Source: Isoetes taiwanensis (taxonomy: Eukaryota > Streptophyta > Lycopodiopsida > Isoetales > Isoetaceae). From it: a stretch of DNA of 64,000 bases. The stretch is taken from assembly GCA_021234155.1 (NCBI GenBank), contig JAJEKV010000225.1, positions 622,001-686,000 of the forward strand. Reading direction: 5' to 3'. This document shows positions 22,041 to 31,949 of the stretch, in pieces (the stretch's first letter is position 1; every line of letters begins with the position of its first letter). The position numbers and the translations under genes were made by a program. Below the pieces are notes generated by a model, which saw only the letters and a list, made by a program, of their open reading frames with translations, was not told where the DNA came from and made no database searches.

Positions 22041-23297
22041 TTATTGCATTTTTTTGTTTGATGATATAGTTGTGGGGACAAAATATATCAAAAGAACATA
22101 CATAATACCATCACTTATATTCATAAGATATAATATTTTTACGTTCAATAATAGAGATAGAGAATTAAAAAGTTTAATTCTATTCCTGAAATCTTCTATA
22201 AGTGGGTTGTCCTCCAAGAATTTCTTCACTTGGGCTGTGCCGACTGTTCGCTCCAAGTTCCTAAGGATGTTGGTGGTTGTGCCTCCTTGGAGTGCTGTCG
22301 CCAAGTCTTCGACCATCCTTTCCGATATGTAGGCTGCGGTGACAGCCAATTTACCCTGTTGCCTATAAGGGACCGCAAAGGCGAAGATGCTTAGAGCTAT
22401 TGTCCTCTTGACCAGGATGACATGGTCGATGTTTGGGGCCATCCGGGCATGTCTTCCGAATCCTGAGAGGGCAATCAGCATAAAAACCTCTTCTTCTCCA
22501 CGTGGGCTGAATTGGCGGTGTATGACTGCTACCCTTCCATTAGTGAGCAGTGGCAAGTAGAACCTGAGGGCTTTGTCGTACCCTGCCTCCCCGGCCTCCT
22601 CTCCGGTTCTGATTGCACCCCTGTGTCTTTCGGAGTATTCGTCCACCGGTACTGCTATCATCTCCCTGTAGTCGCCGAACATGGACCTAGAAGAGGTCAA
22701 GTTGATACCGCCTCTTTCCTGTCCGACTGGTGCTACTGCAGAGGTGCTGGATAGGAGTGCACTCGTTGCTTTCCCTCTGATTCCCATCCGCACTTGGATC
22801 GCTATGAACTCCTCCTCTGAGGGTAGCTCCTGCTGAGCCATCTTCTGCGTAATGCCGGTGTATGTTTCAATATCTGTTGATGACTGGCTAGTGTACGGCT
22901 GGGCCTCCCTTATACTGATGGAGAAGTCTTGAGTCCTCCAGTCGATGAAGTCATCGAGGTCGGGCTGCTGGCATAGGAGGTGTAGGAGCTCGTCTATCCT
23001 GTAACCCCTGTCCCTGCACTCGAGGAGGTTCTTGATGTCGTGTAGGGTCAGGTATGCTTCTCCTTGAATGATAATCAGGGTTAGACTCGTGATGCCTAGC
23101 CCAAGTGGTGGAGTTGTCCTTGTCGCTCTTAACCCTTCTTCGAAGCTCGGGAGGTCTTCTTCGGCTTGCTGCCTTTCTTGTGTGGGGTCGATGTCGATGA
23201 TGTCTTCCACGTCAGACCCACGTCCTTCCTCTTCCTCCACCTCCGCCTCTTCGTACTCCAGAATCATCTGCTCCTCTTCACCTGCTTCCATGGCCAT
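22041..23297 (-). CDS. Unrecognised 418 aa protein upstream of gag
   Basis: The longest natural-looking frame in the window. It starts MAMEAGEEEQMILEYEEAEV with an acidic N terminus, followed by an ordered-looking region (YREMIAVPVDEYSERHRG, KALRFYLPLLTNGRVAVIHR, EEVFMLIALSGFGRHARM, VKRTIALSIFAFAVPYRQQG, YISERMVEDLATALQGGTTT). The last ~50 residues come from AT-rich DNA and may be intron or non-coding sequence. It ends 23 bp before the gag frame on the same strand. I recognise no domain. An all-helical structural or nucleocapsid-like protein is conceivable but unproven. Same-strand packing with gag and the H3-like ORF suggests one element. Confidence 0.55.
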   Translation of the reverse strand: MAMEAGEEEQMILEYEEAEVEEEEGRGSDVEDIIDIDPTQERQQAEEDLPSFEEGLRATRTTPPLGLGITSLTLIIIQGEAYLTLHDIKNLLECRDRGYRIDELLHLLCQQPDLDDFIDWRTQDFSISIREAQPYTSQSSTDIETYTGITQKMAQQELPSEEEFIAIQVRMGIRGKATSALLSSTSAVAPVGQERGGINLTSSRSMFGDYREMIAVPVDEYSERHRGAIRTGEEAGEAGYDKALRFYLPLLTNGRVAVIHRQFSPRGEEEVFMLIALSGFGRHARMAPNIDHVILVKRTIALSIFAFAVPYRQQGKLAVTAAYISERMVEDLATALQGGTTTNILRNLERTVGTAQVKKFLEDNPLIEDFRNRIKLFNSLSLLLNVKILYLMNISDGIMYVLLIYFVPTTISSNKKMQ

Positions 23298-23362
23298 GGG
23301 CTCAAGCTCTAGGGATTAGGGTTCTCCTATCTGGGTTTGGGTTCTTTGGGACAAGAATATAG

Positions 23363-23830
23363 CTACAGCTGCAGTGTAGGAGAAATATCTCCTTCTATTA
23401 CAGCTACAGACATGTAGTTGGGCATGCGAGTAGCCTTATTTTCTAGGTACTTGTCTGTCTTTGGAATGTTCTGCAGAGCTGCACGAAGAGCCAGCATGGG
23501 TGCAAAGTATCCTATGCAAGGGGAAAGTTCTACAAAAGAGGGCCCTATCTTGGCATGGAACTCGGTCATGATCTCTTGGTAGTAAGGAGTAGCATTGATG
23601 GTGGCATCCACATCGATCTCCTTCTGAAAAACAACGAAGACCGAGTCAATGTCAGCTTCAGCCACATGAGCAGTGGCATTGTACCATCGCCTGAATGCAG
23701 AGGTTGCCATGATGCTAGAGCTGCTAGGGTTATCAAACAGATATGGAAGTGCCTCTGGGAGCTGAAAAATTGCCTCGAAGTGAGGAGCAATAGAATAGGG
23801 TGCAAATGAGGGTTTGGGGATGTCTATCAC
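23363..23830 (-). CDS. Unrecognised 155 aa protein, same strand module
   Basis: Reads MIDIPKPSFAPYSIAPHFEA, with AFRRWYNATAHVAEADIDSV, YYQEIMTEFHAKIGPSFVEL and YFAPMLALRAALQNIPKTDK. It lies 65 bp upstream of the 418 aa ORF in the same direction. No domain recognised; the composition looks like a folded helical protein rather than chance. It may be one exon or ORF of the same element. Confidence 0.45.
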   Translation of the reverse strand: MIDIPKPSFAPYSIAPHFEAIFQLPEALPYLFDNPSSSSIMATSAFRRWYNATAHVAEADIDSVFVVFQKEIDVDATINATPYYQEIMTEFHAKIGPSFVELSPCIGYFAPMLALRAALQNIPKTDKYLENKATRMPNYMSVAVIEGDISPTLQL

Positions 23831-23950
23831 TTTGAGGTGCTACTATGCAATTTCTAGTAATCTAGGTTAAAGAATGCACCCTAAGGATCCTATTGCAACA
23901 AATTTCATCTAATTTGGAGGTAGTTGGGATGAGTTAGGGCCATTGGTCTG

Positions 23951-24226
23951 ACCACTCACACAATGCGCGAGAGCCATTTTCAAAAGGTTTGGAAGTGCTC
24001 CTGGCGCACTCTGTGAGGGGTGGGCTCCTGTTGGGTCCAAGATAGCTCAAAATGTACAATCTAAGGGTAGAATCCTACCTATCTCGGCGAGTTAGGGCAG
24101 GTTGTGTCCTTACTTTCTACATTTGGCCAAGTCTGGGCAGAGATCAATGGCCGACCACTCACACAGTGCACGAGAGCCATTTTCAAAAAGTTTGGAAATG
24201 CTCCTGGTGCACTCTGTGAGGGGTGG
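23951..24226 (+). repeat. Two copies of a ~205 bp repeat with hairpin arms
   Basis: Copies start at 23951 and 24155. Each holds CCACTCACACAATGCGC and, about 35 bp on, GCGCACTCTGTGAGGGG, which pair as a 17 bp inverted repeat with 3 mismatches. Two further copies lie at 26393 and 26606 in the same orientation, on the other side of the H3-like ORF. Confidence 0.85.
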
Positions 24227-24270
24227 GGTCAAAAACATTGACTTTTTGTCCAAATTAGTCAATTCCAAAT

Positions 24271-24947
24271 CAGGGATAGGTTCAATACGCTGGACGTTTT
24301 ATACGGAATATGTATGAATTGTATGATACGGCAGATATTTGTCGTATAAAACGTATAAAATATGGCAAAAAAAAATTCCGGCGTCGGAAGATTTTTGCGT
24401 ACGCGCAAACATCTAATTCACGTATGCGAACGCAAATTTTTTTTTCCTTTTTCCGCGAAACCTTCTGTTTTGCATACGCGAAAGTTTTTTTGCGTACACA
24501 AAACAGAAGGTTTCGCGTACACGGGCCCGCGTACGAATTTGAAATTTTAATTTCGCGTACGCGAAATACTATAAACCGCGTACGCAAAACGTTTTTCGCG
24601 TACGCGAAACTGTATAAAGCGGGTAGCAAAAAAAAAGTTTTTTTTTTTACGAATTTGAAATTTGAAAACCGCCGCAAACGCGAAATCTTCTGTTTCGCGT
24701 ATGCGAAAGTTTTTTCGCATACGCAAAACAGAAGGTTTCGCATACGTGAACGCCCCGAAAGGAAAAAAATAATTTTTTTTTTCACGTACGCGGTTTTTAC
24801 TGGTTCGCGTACGCGGAAAAACTTCCGCATACGCAAAAAAAAATTTTTTCGGCCGGCGAACTTTTAATACGTTAAATACGTAATACGTATTTTTTTTTAT
24901 TTTATACATCAGGAATTTGAATTTTGTACGTACAGAACCTATCCCTG
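24271..24947. mobile_element. hAT-type MITE full of ACGCGAAA palindromes
   Basis: Terminal inverted repeats CAGGGATAGGTTC / GAACCTATCCCTG start with CAGGG as in hAT elements. They are flanked by an 8 bp duplication with one mismatch (TTCCAAAT at 24263-24270, TACCAAAT at 24948-24955). The interior is built of TTCGCGTACGCGAAA-like palindromes repeated in both orientations and separated by A or T runs, so the whole element can fold back on itself. Frames across it read repeated FAYAK/RTRN patterns and are not genes. Confidence 0.85.
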
Positions 24948-25092
24948 TACCAAATGCACATGTCATTAATACAACCTTAATACTTTTGGTCAAAACATAT
25001 TTTTATATTTACAAAAGGTTCTGTAGTTACAATAAGTTAGCAATCTTCCTTTTTAATAAACCTAGCTAATTTCATATCTCTAGGCATACAAG

Positions 25093-26173
25093 TTATTCTC
25101 TTTGCATGGAGAGCAATGCTAGAGAGTCTTCGAAGTGTTGGACTAGTCTTTGCTTTGCTGCCTCCTGCAACGCGAGTAACATATCATCTGTCACACTCTT
25201 GGTTTTGTCGAATTATTGCAGGATGTCGCGGGTCAATCTTGCGAAGGCAGCTCTAGGTATCAGTAGTCCGTAGCTCCTCTGAGAATGACGGATCTCCCGA
25301 GCAGCTCTCGCAAAATAGGAGTCCGCCTTTCTCTTCATCGGCTCTTCGGGGGTACGGGTCTTTCTGGGGGTGGCTTCAACGTGTTCTTCTTGGATGGCCT
25401 TCCTCCCTCCACGTACTTTACCTTGTGTTCCTCATAGTATTTGGAGTACTCCTCGTATATTTTCATGTACTCGTTTTACTCCTTCAGCTTCTTTCTGTAC
25501 TCTCGCTCATGCTTGAGTACACAAGACTCTCGTGCCGGCCTGCCCTTCTTCGGATCTGTTGTTGGCTTCGGCCACTTGGGGTATGGGGGAGCTGTTGCGG
25601 ACTCTTCCTCCTCGTCATCTACATTCGAGGGTCCCGAGCCTTCTGTTGGGCGTGGAACCCCTGACTCATCCTCATTTAACTCAGTGTCCGATGACGACGG
25701 CGGTCTGTCGGGCTCCTCCTCCCTTATGCTTACCCCTTTCGCTGGTCTCGACTTTATCTTGCGTCGGGGTTTCTTGGGCACCTTTGAATCCTTCCCTTTG
25801 TCTTCCCTCAACTTTTGGCATCTCCCCGCAATCTCTTCTGCTCCAGCTTCTCTTCAATCCTCTTTCTCTTTATCGCTCTCTTCCTCTTTGCCATCCTCTT
25901 CAACTTACTTACCAGCTCCTTGGGTAGTACTTCGTCCTCGTCATCCTCGTCCTCTCCTCCATCGCCCTGATTCTCGGGGTTTTCCTGCTCTTCAGGGTTC
26001 TGGGGGTTTTCTTCCTAGTCCTACTGCTCTTGATCCTCCTCCTCAACATCAGGATTCGTGCCGGGGTTCTCTTCTTGCCTGGCTCGCTCCTGAGTCTGTT
26101 GAGCTGCGAGGACCTGGGCGCTGATATAATCGTCTGGTACTACCATTCGAGCAGTTTGTTTGGTGCGGGCCAT
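25093..26173 (-). pseudogene. Histone H3-like ORF: H3 tail with K9M, long insert, H3 fold lacking helix 3
   Basis: From the ATG at 26173 it reads MARTKQTARMVVPDDY. Residues 1-8 after Met equal the H3 tail; residue 9 is Met, not Lys. An acidic Gln/Glu-rich tract follows, then a basic LKRMAKRKRAIKRK segment, PKKPRRKIKSRP, an acidic Ser-rich tract, a charged Tyr-rich helix and TPRKTRTPEEPMKRKAD. The C terminus aligns without gaps to the H3 fold: REIRHSQRSYGLLIPRAAF, ARLTRDILQ-stop-FDKTK, LLALQEAAKQRLVQHFED. It stops at MQRE, where H3 would continue into loop 2 and helix 3. Defects in this copy: TAG at two codons near 26020, a 1 bp loss in an A run near 25812, TAA near 25473, a frameshift near 25400, and TAA near 25215. 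About 360 codons. No host histone resembles this. Function is inference. Confidence 0.8.
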
Positions 26174-26392
26174 GTTTTAAAATAAGTTGATCGCCTTCCG
26201 AGCGCCTAAAAATCGCCTTGTTGGACAGAGAGCAGCTAGCTGGAGAAGGAAAGTGGAAATGAAGAACCCTAATGGTCTATATATATGTCTGGGGATTTTA
26301 GGGTTTGGACCTGCAATTTCATGTCGTACCATTCTGCAAAGCATTAGTGTTTGTAGAATCAATACATTGGGTTTGTTTAGGCAAAAAGTGCC

Positions 26393-26678
26393 CACCACTC
26401 ACACAATGCGCGAGAAGCATTCTCAAAAGTTTTGGAAATGCCCAGGGCGCACTCTGTGAGGGGTCACCTCTTTTTTACTCAAACTTTCATTTTATAAACA
26501 GGTTCTTAGTGTTATAACATACATTTCTAGCTCAAATTCAAGGTTTAAACTGCCCTGCACTATCAGATTGCTCTAATTATGCATCTATCTAGGTCAAAGT
26601 GGGTCCACCAATCACATAGTACGCGAGAAGCATTCTCAAAAGTTTTGGAAATGCCCAGGGCGCACTCTGTGAGGGGTC
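26393..26678 (+). repeat. Two more copies of the ~205 bp hairpin repeat
   Basis: Copies at 26393-26465 and 26606-26678 match those at 23951 and 24155 (CACAATGCGCGAGA(A/G)(G/C)CATT(C/T)TCAAAA, GCGCACTCTGTGAGGGGT). They lie just upstream of the H3-like ORF start, so the ORF is bracketed by direct repeats. Confidence 0.85.
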
Positions 26679-26699
26679 ACACCTTTTTTGCTATAATTT

Positions 26700-28400
26700 T
26701 TCAGGGTTTTCCTATTTTTCTTCTTAACTTAGCATTATTCTATTTTGCTGCTCTAAGGATTGGAATTTTTTTTCCCAATTTTCGAGGTTCATGCCTGGGT
26801 TGCTATTTCCAAGACTGGAAGTCTACTGTTAGTTCTAACAGGGAATGGTCAGTGCTCGATCTTGGTCTACCAAGATCATGCTCTATTACCACTATGACGT
26901 CCCCTACTTCCTCTACAATACTCCCATCGTATCAAAAGGCGGAGTTCATCCCCCTGGTAGCCAACCTGATAAGGGCCATCCACCTGACACCAATCCTTGA
27001 CAATGGATCAATGAGGAAGAATGGATGGGGCATTTGCCCCATCTTCCCTCGGGGTCATCCTAGTTGCGGAAGCGTAAGTAAACATAAGCACATGACATCA
27101 ATATACATCAACAAAGTCACCTCGACGGGTGACCACATCATAACATACCTGTTATAGCATATCAATAACATCATCATCACATGGGTGATCCTACCAAAGG
27201 GCTTAGACTCCAAAGGTATGGACTGATGGCTTGGGCCTCCAGAAGTCAATGCAGACAGAATTCATGGCAAATGGGTTGGGCTGGTATAGGAACATGGCTG
27301 TTGGTTAGTCCACTCCATCCTCCCATCCCTTGCACACTTTGCAGAGTAGGTTGAAGAGTCTTGGGACTGGACCGTAGCCTACGGGGTGCATAGCCAAAGG
27401 GGCTACTGCTGGGTTGCATCTCCCCCGTCCCGATGAGGCAGGAGGAGAGTCTTCTCTCCTCCAGAGGCATGCAGCCCATCACAGGTGGCTAGAGAGCCAC
27501 TGCCCGTATTCGACTTGAACCTCATTGAAGGTGCGCATCACCCAAGAGGTGTCGAGCTCATGCCTTGCCTACATATAGTGGCCAGCTGAGATCCCCGGTA
27601 GGCTTTACACACCAGAGGGATCAATCAGTGATGGGACAAGTCCTCCTTATTCCACTGGTCTAGCCCCGCCACCCATAACCAGACGGGCTCTTATACACGG
27701 GCCGCATTAATTGGGAATTAATTAACTAGGATCATCTGCTACTAAAGGTTTCAAGGTCTCTACCCCCCTTTCCACATACACAGGAAAGCATAGAATGGAC
27801 ACCACCACATCAAAGATCAACATCAAAGACTGAAATACTGAATAAGATCTAATCTATCTTACCTAATCATATCTTTCATTACGGCTGGTGATCTTAGGAT
27901 CTACAAGGCTGATATGACTGATCTAACATGCTATCCTGACTCATTGCCGGGCTAAGAGGCGGCTTTGCCCAATAGAATTGCAAGTTACCTGATCCTTGGC
28001 TAGCTCCAGCTCCCCGGATTGCGTCCATGCCTTCATTCTTGCTGAAGACTGCTGCTCCTGATGAATCTAATGTGCAAAGGCGGCTCAGCGGCACCTGGCA
28101 ATGCGAAATGACAGCTTGCCTTAGCCGAAATGGCTCAGAGAAGCCCAAAATGCGAAAGAAGAAAGGTTTAGAGTTTTCCCCTTGGTTCCTTATATGTGAT
28201 CTTTTAGGGTTAGGTTAGAAGGGACCAAAAGGGGTATTGCCACTTGGTAAGGGGGTTTTAATTGCATATGTTTAATATACATGCGCAACATACGAGGTTG
28301 CCCCCCCAGGTGCAACCTTTTACGGCTCTCAAGTACTTGTCGTGGTGATATGTACGTGTGATGTGGCAGTATAATATACGTATTCGGATTGTATGTTATG
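26700..28400. other. No gene supported; possible retroelement untranslated/LTR sequence
   Basis: No convincing frame. A GC-rich 27.2-27.7 kb stretch (CTCCTCCAGAGG, TCCCCCGTCCCGATGAGGCA) looks like LTR or leader sequence, but I cannot pair it with a second copy. Confidence 0.3.
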
Positions 28401-28408
28401 CTGGAACG

Positions 28409-29254
28409 TCACAAGTAATCAGACACAGTTTCTCCATCATCCTGCTTAACAAGATCCCACTCCTTTTGTAATATTCTATGATAATTTGCAGGCAAATAAT
28501 GGGCTTCGAATGCACTACAGAATACTGTCCATGAGTTAACCTCAGGCTGCATTAATATGCGGCCTTGCCACCAAACTTGTGCTTGTTCATCCAGATAAGT
28601 GTCCATGGCTTGCAGTTTCTCTTGTTCAGTCGCGTTAACTCTCTCAAAGAACTTCTCCCAAATTCCTAGAAAACTTATCACCTGCATCAGCTTAAAAGCT
28701 ACTCTGCCACTAAAGTATGGCAAATCCACTTTTTCGAACCATTTAGGAGCCTTGTCCTTCTTATTTTGGGAGTCAGTTTTTGCAGTAATCATAAGATCTG
28801 GATTGGCGTTAATTGGTGCTGGATTTACTGGTAGCGGAGTTTTAGATGGTGGCGGATTGCAGGTGGGGGGTCTCTGGGTAATGGAGGTTGCTGAACATCA
28901 CTGGGTAAAAATCCATAAAGTAGAGCAATCTGCTCTAGTTTTCATGCTGATAATCTTCTGGAGATGTAGGTGGTGGCAGTGCTATCTGATTAGCAATTTC
29001 TTTGCTATAAAATCAGCAGTTCTTAATGCATGCTGATACTGGCTTTCAGAGATATTGAAATGATGAGCCATTAGCACAGATTCTAGGAAAACTGGGCTTG
29101 ATACCAAAATTGATGCAAAAACAAGTAAACTTGGAAAATATAGAGAAACAAAGTTGACAAAGTCAATATTCCAGTCTGTAGGAGTAGTATTACCACCCAA
29201 CCAGCTCAACTTTACGCAAGAACTGTTATCTTGCCTTCTCAACTTAAGCATCAA
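28409..29254 (-). pseudogene. Second Gypsy-type gag remnant
   Basis: The best part (28792-28409) reads APKWFEKVDLPYFSGR, LDEQAQVWWQGRILMQPEV, NSWTVFCSAFEAHYLPANY, EWDLVKQDDGETVSDYL: the Ty3/Gypsy gag core (P.F.G...A..W......F......W..F...F...Y.P). A further frame at 29254-28982 (MLKLRRQDNSSCVKLSWLGG) may be the preceding part. It is clearly diverged from the gag at 20919-22017, so a different family. Protease and later domains are absent. Confidence 0.75.
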
Positions 29255-29259
29255 ACTAT

Positions 29260-29777
29260 CTTAAGACTTAACTGAAATAAAACTTGAACTGAGGTGCAGC
29301 AGAGATAGACAAGAACTCCAAAATCAAAATCAGAGATAAAGAGGCTTCAGAAAGATTCAGACCCGAGTTGATTCCCAAAGATAGAAGCAGTAGTTTAATT
29401 ATATAGTAAGAAATCGGCCCTTTCTTGGATCATCCTTTTTTGGATTGCAAATAGCGAAGTAAAAGGCAAGTAGGAATGGATAATAATGGTGTTGCTAAGA
29501 TTAGAGGAAGATTCGGTCTTTTTCAAGATCAAGTCGACCTTTTTCTTCAGCAGATCCGGAGATCCGACAAGGTTTCGTCGCCTGATACGAATTTGGCTTT
29601 AACAGACAACCCGTTATCAGCCAATATATTATTTTTAAAGAATTGATTTCCTTAGCTTACTTATTAAGTGTTTACCCCAAGAGGGATTCATATAACTATT
29701 TCCTAAATTCACAAAGTAAGCTGTCTAAATACGTTGAGCCTGAGCCGCTCCCCCGAGCCGGCATTTAAGCCGTAACA
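29260..29777 (-). mobile_element. Candidate Gypsy LTR/leader
   Basis: Read on the minus strand it would begin TGTTACGGCTTAAATGCCGG at 29777, exactly where Copia B sequence (CTCTAGAGCCTGGTATGTC) stops. It lies upstream of the second gag. TG start and position suggest a 5' LTR; the other end is not delimited. Confidence 0.35.
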
Positions 29778-29789
29778 CTCTAGAGCCTG

Positions 29790-30015
29790 GTATGTCAATA
29801 TGAACTTTTTTTTTTCTGATGGATTTCTACGTTTTGCAGATTTCATTGTGTATATAAGACACTCCCAAGAATATTTTGTGGTGATTGCGATTTATGTGAA
29901 TGACTCTCCTCTTGACAATCAAGAGGAGATTCTCTTCTGCATTTAGAATTTTTACCACATCAACATAATGTTCGAGAACAAGAATAGATATAAGAAAATT
30001 GTAGCACTATGAAGC
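29790..30015 (+). pseudogene. Copia copy B: reverse transcriptase fragment
   Basis: Shares GATGGATTTCTA(C/A)GTTTTGCAGATT, ATATAAGAC(A/G)CTC(C/T)CAAGAA and TTTTGTGGTGATTGCG with Copia A, but without the Helitron. It gives the paralogous empty site for Helitron H2. Stops and frameshifts abound; the catalytic block is degraded (YVND). Confidence 0.75.
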
Positions 30016-30099
30016 TACAAAGAATCCATTTTGCCAAGTCACCTTTTAAAAATTTCTTGGGGAAAGGTGAAGGCAGACTTAGCTATATAAGAACAACAG

Positions 30100-30560
30100 T
30101 TACATGGATGTGGAAGGCAGGAATCCTAAGATCACATTGGCGTCTTGTGTATGCTATCCCTTAGCTCAGTGGGGAGCTCGGATTGGTATGGGTTCATAGA
30201 TTGGGTGGTGAGTTAATCACCATTTCTGCTGTCCTTTTGGTTGTGGCCATACTTCTCGTATGATCTTGCGTGGACTTAACCTGATCCAACTTGCGGTTCG
30301 TAACAATAGATAATAGAGGGGGTCTTGTATCAATATTGATTGATCAAAGCTTTGCGACGCTCCTAGTCTTTGCTTTATGTTCTATTAAATATGGCATGAA
30401 GAATTTGCAAGCGAACACAAATGTTAGAGATATATGACACTTTACTCTCTATGATGTGTCATACATGACTATATATGTCATGTTTTTCTCATTTGTCATT
30501 ATCACATTTAGACATCAATACATGTGCCATTTATTTGAGATACCAATGACAAACGAGGTC
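30100..30560 (-). repeat. Inverted partner of the 14225-14690 repeat
   Basis: Reverse-complement match to 14225-14690 over most of its length, including CATCAATACATGTGCCATTTAT-type blocks. It separates the Copia B RT piece from the Copia B gag/protease part, so the element is rearranged. Confidence 0.7.
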
Positions 30561-31345
30561 GAGAAGATGAAAAGGCCTTTGTTGCTGATACAAACCGCAC
30601 TCGCGGTCATGATAGAAGCTGGGGCCGTGGTGGTGATAGTCAGCAAGTGGCTAGACTTGAGCAACCTAAGTCAGAGACTGTTTGTGCCAATTGTAAAAAG
30701 ATGAATCTTACTGAAAGAGAATGTTATTATAAATGCTTTGTTAATGAGCATAAAACTTTACTCCAGGCAATCCAAAATATTCTAGATGAACATGCAAGTG
30801 TTGCATGTGATGAAGCTTCTTAAGCTGCCTTTTCTATAGGAACTGTTGTTTCCATGACTGTTGATTCTGGTGCAACATAGCACATGACTTTTCATAAGCA
30901 TTGGTTGAAGTTAGGGACTTGTGTTTCTTGGTGATAACATGACCCATGAGGTCAAAGGCATTGGAGATCTTCTTGTTAATACTCCCAGTGATGTGCAAGT
31001 CTTGCGTTGCATTTTACATGTACCTGGTTTACGTCGAAATCTTATTTCTATGTTTAGTCTTGCTGATCTTAGTCTATCCATATACTTTGATAGACAAACA
31101 GATGTGTATTTGGAGTTGCCCCGAGAAAAGGTCAGTGGAGACGAATCAAGTGCACTTTGGCATCATCATTTTGTACATGTTAACTTTCAATATTTATTGG
31201 ATATGGCCTCTGATAGAATCATGGATGGTCTATTATTGAGTAGCACTGCATCAATGGGTGTATGTGAGGTGTGTGCTGTTGGGAAGCAACTCCGCCGTCC
31301 TTTCAATGTAAAAGGAAAATGCACAACACAGCTTTTGGAGCTTGT
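30561..31345 (+). pseudogene. Copia copy B: gag end, protease, pre-integrase
   Basis: Reads FVADTNRTRGHDRSWGRGG (gag tail), CANCKKMNLTERECYYKC (decayed zinc knuckle), then TVDSGAT-stop-HMTFHKHW, the Copia protease active site DSGATxHM with a stop. From 30921, FLGDNMTHEVKGIGDLLVN leads into the GAG-pre-integrase HHFVHVNFQYLLDMASD and VCEVCAVGKQLRRPF. A frameshift lies near 30915. The frame ends at a MITE insertion. Confidence 0.85.
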
Positions 31346-31949
31346 CATGGAATAATTTAAGGGCTAAACTTAGCTATTTGGCGATTTTTTAGCAGATTTT
31401 CAAAAAAAAATTGGCTAAAGTAAATGGAAAAAATTGGGAAAAAAATTATATTTTTAGCTTAACTTTTTTCGGGACTGTGCCAACCCTGGAGCTCTTTAGC
31501 CAAATGCTAGAAAGTAAGAGAGTGAAATTTTGTATTGTTTAGCTAAACCATAGAAACTTTTGGAATGGATTTCGGGCTAGTTTAGCTAACATCATTCTAG
31601 TTTATGTGAAATATATGATTAGTAGTTTAGTTTCTTGCATTATGAATTAATTTGAGTCCTAGATTTTGCTAATTAGTATTGTTTTAGAATGTTTTCACAA
31701 AGAAAATGACTAAAATAAGTGGGATATATTAAAAAACAAGGTATAGTAATTCGGCTTAATATTTTCTGTTGTCTGCACCATAGAAATTTTTGGGATGATG
31801 TTTGGGTTAGTTTAGCTAAACGCTAGAAAGTATGAGAGGAAAAATGTGTACAATTTAGCTAAACGACAGAAAGTTTTGGGATTAAAATCGAGCAAGTTTA
31901 GCTAAAGTCATTCTGGCTAATAAGAAATACGCGATTAGTAATTTATTCC
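31346..31949 (+). mobile_element. MITE with TTAGCTAAA repeats, copy 2, 11 bp TSD
   Basis: Starts CATGGAATAATTTAAGGG and ends AGTAATTTATTCC. It is flanked by TTGGAGCTTGT at 31335-31345 and 31950-31960. Removing the element with one copy of the duplication restores the Copia frame (...QLLELVCADIYGP). A 9-11 bp duplication suggests a Mutator-like element. Interior TTAGCTAAA repeats; no genes. Confidence 0.88.

Noticed and set aside
22041-23297. 418 aa frame as an integrated viral nucleoprotein or coat protein
   Set aside because: Composition is suggestive but I see no diagnostic motif; left as unrecognised.
24282-24993. Frames of 148-185 codons with FAYAK and RTRN repeats
   Set aside because: They read through the palindromic hAT element on both strands; the repetition comes from the DNA repeat.
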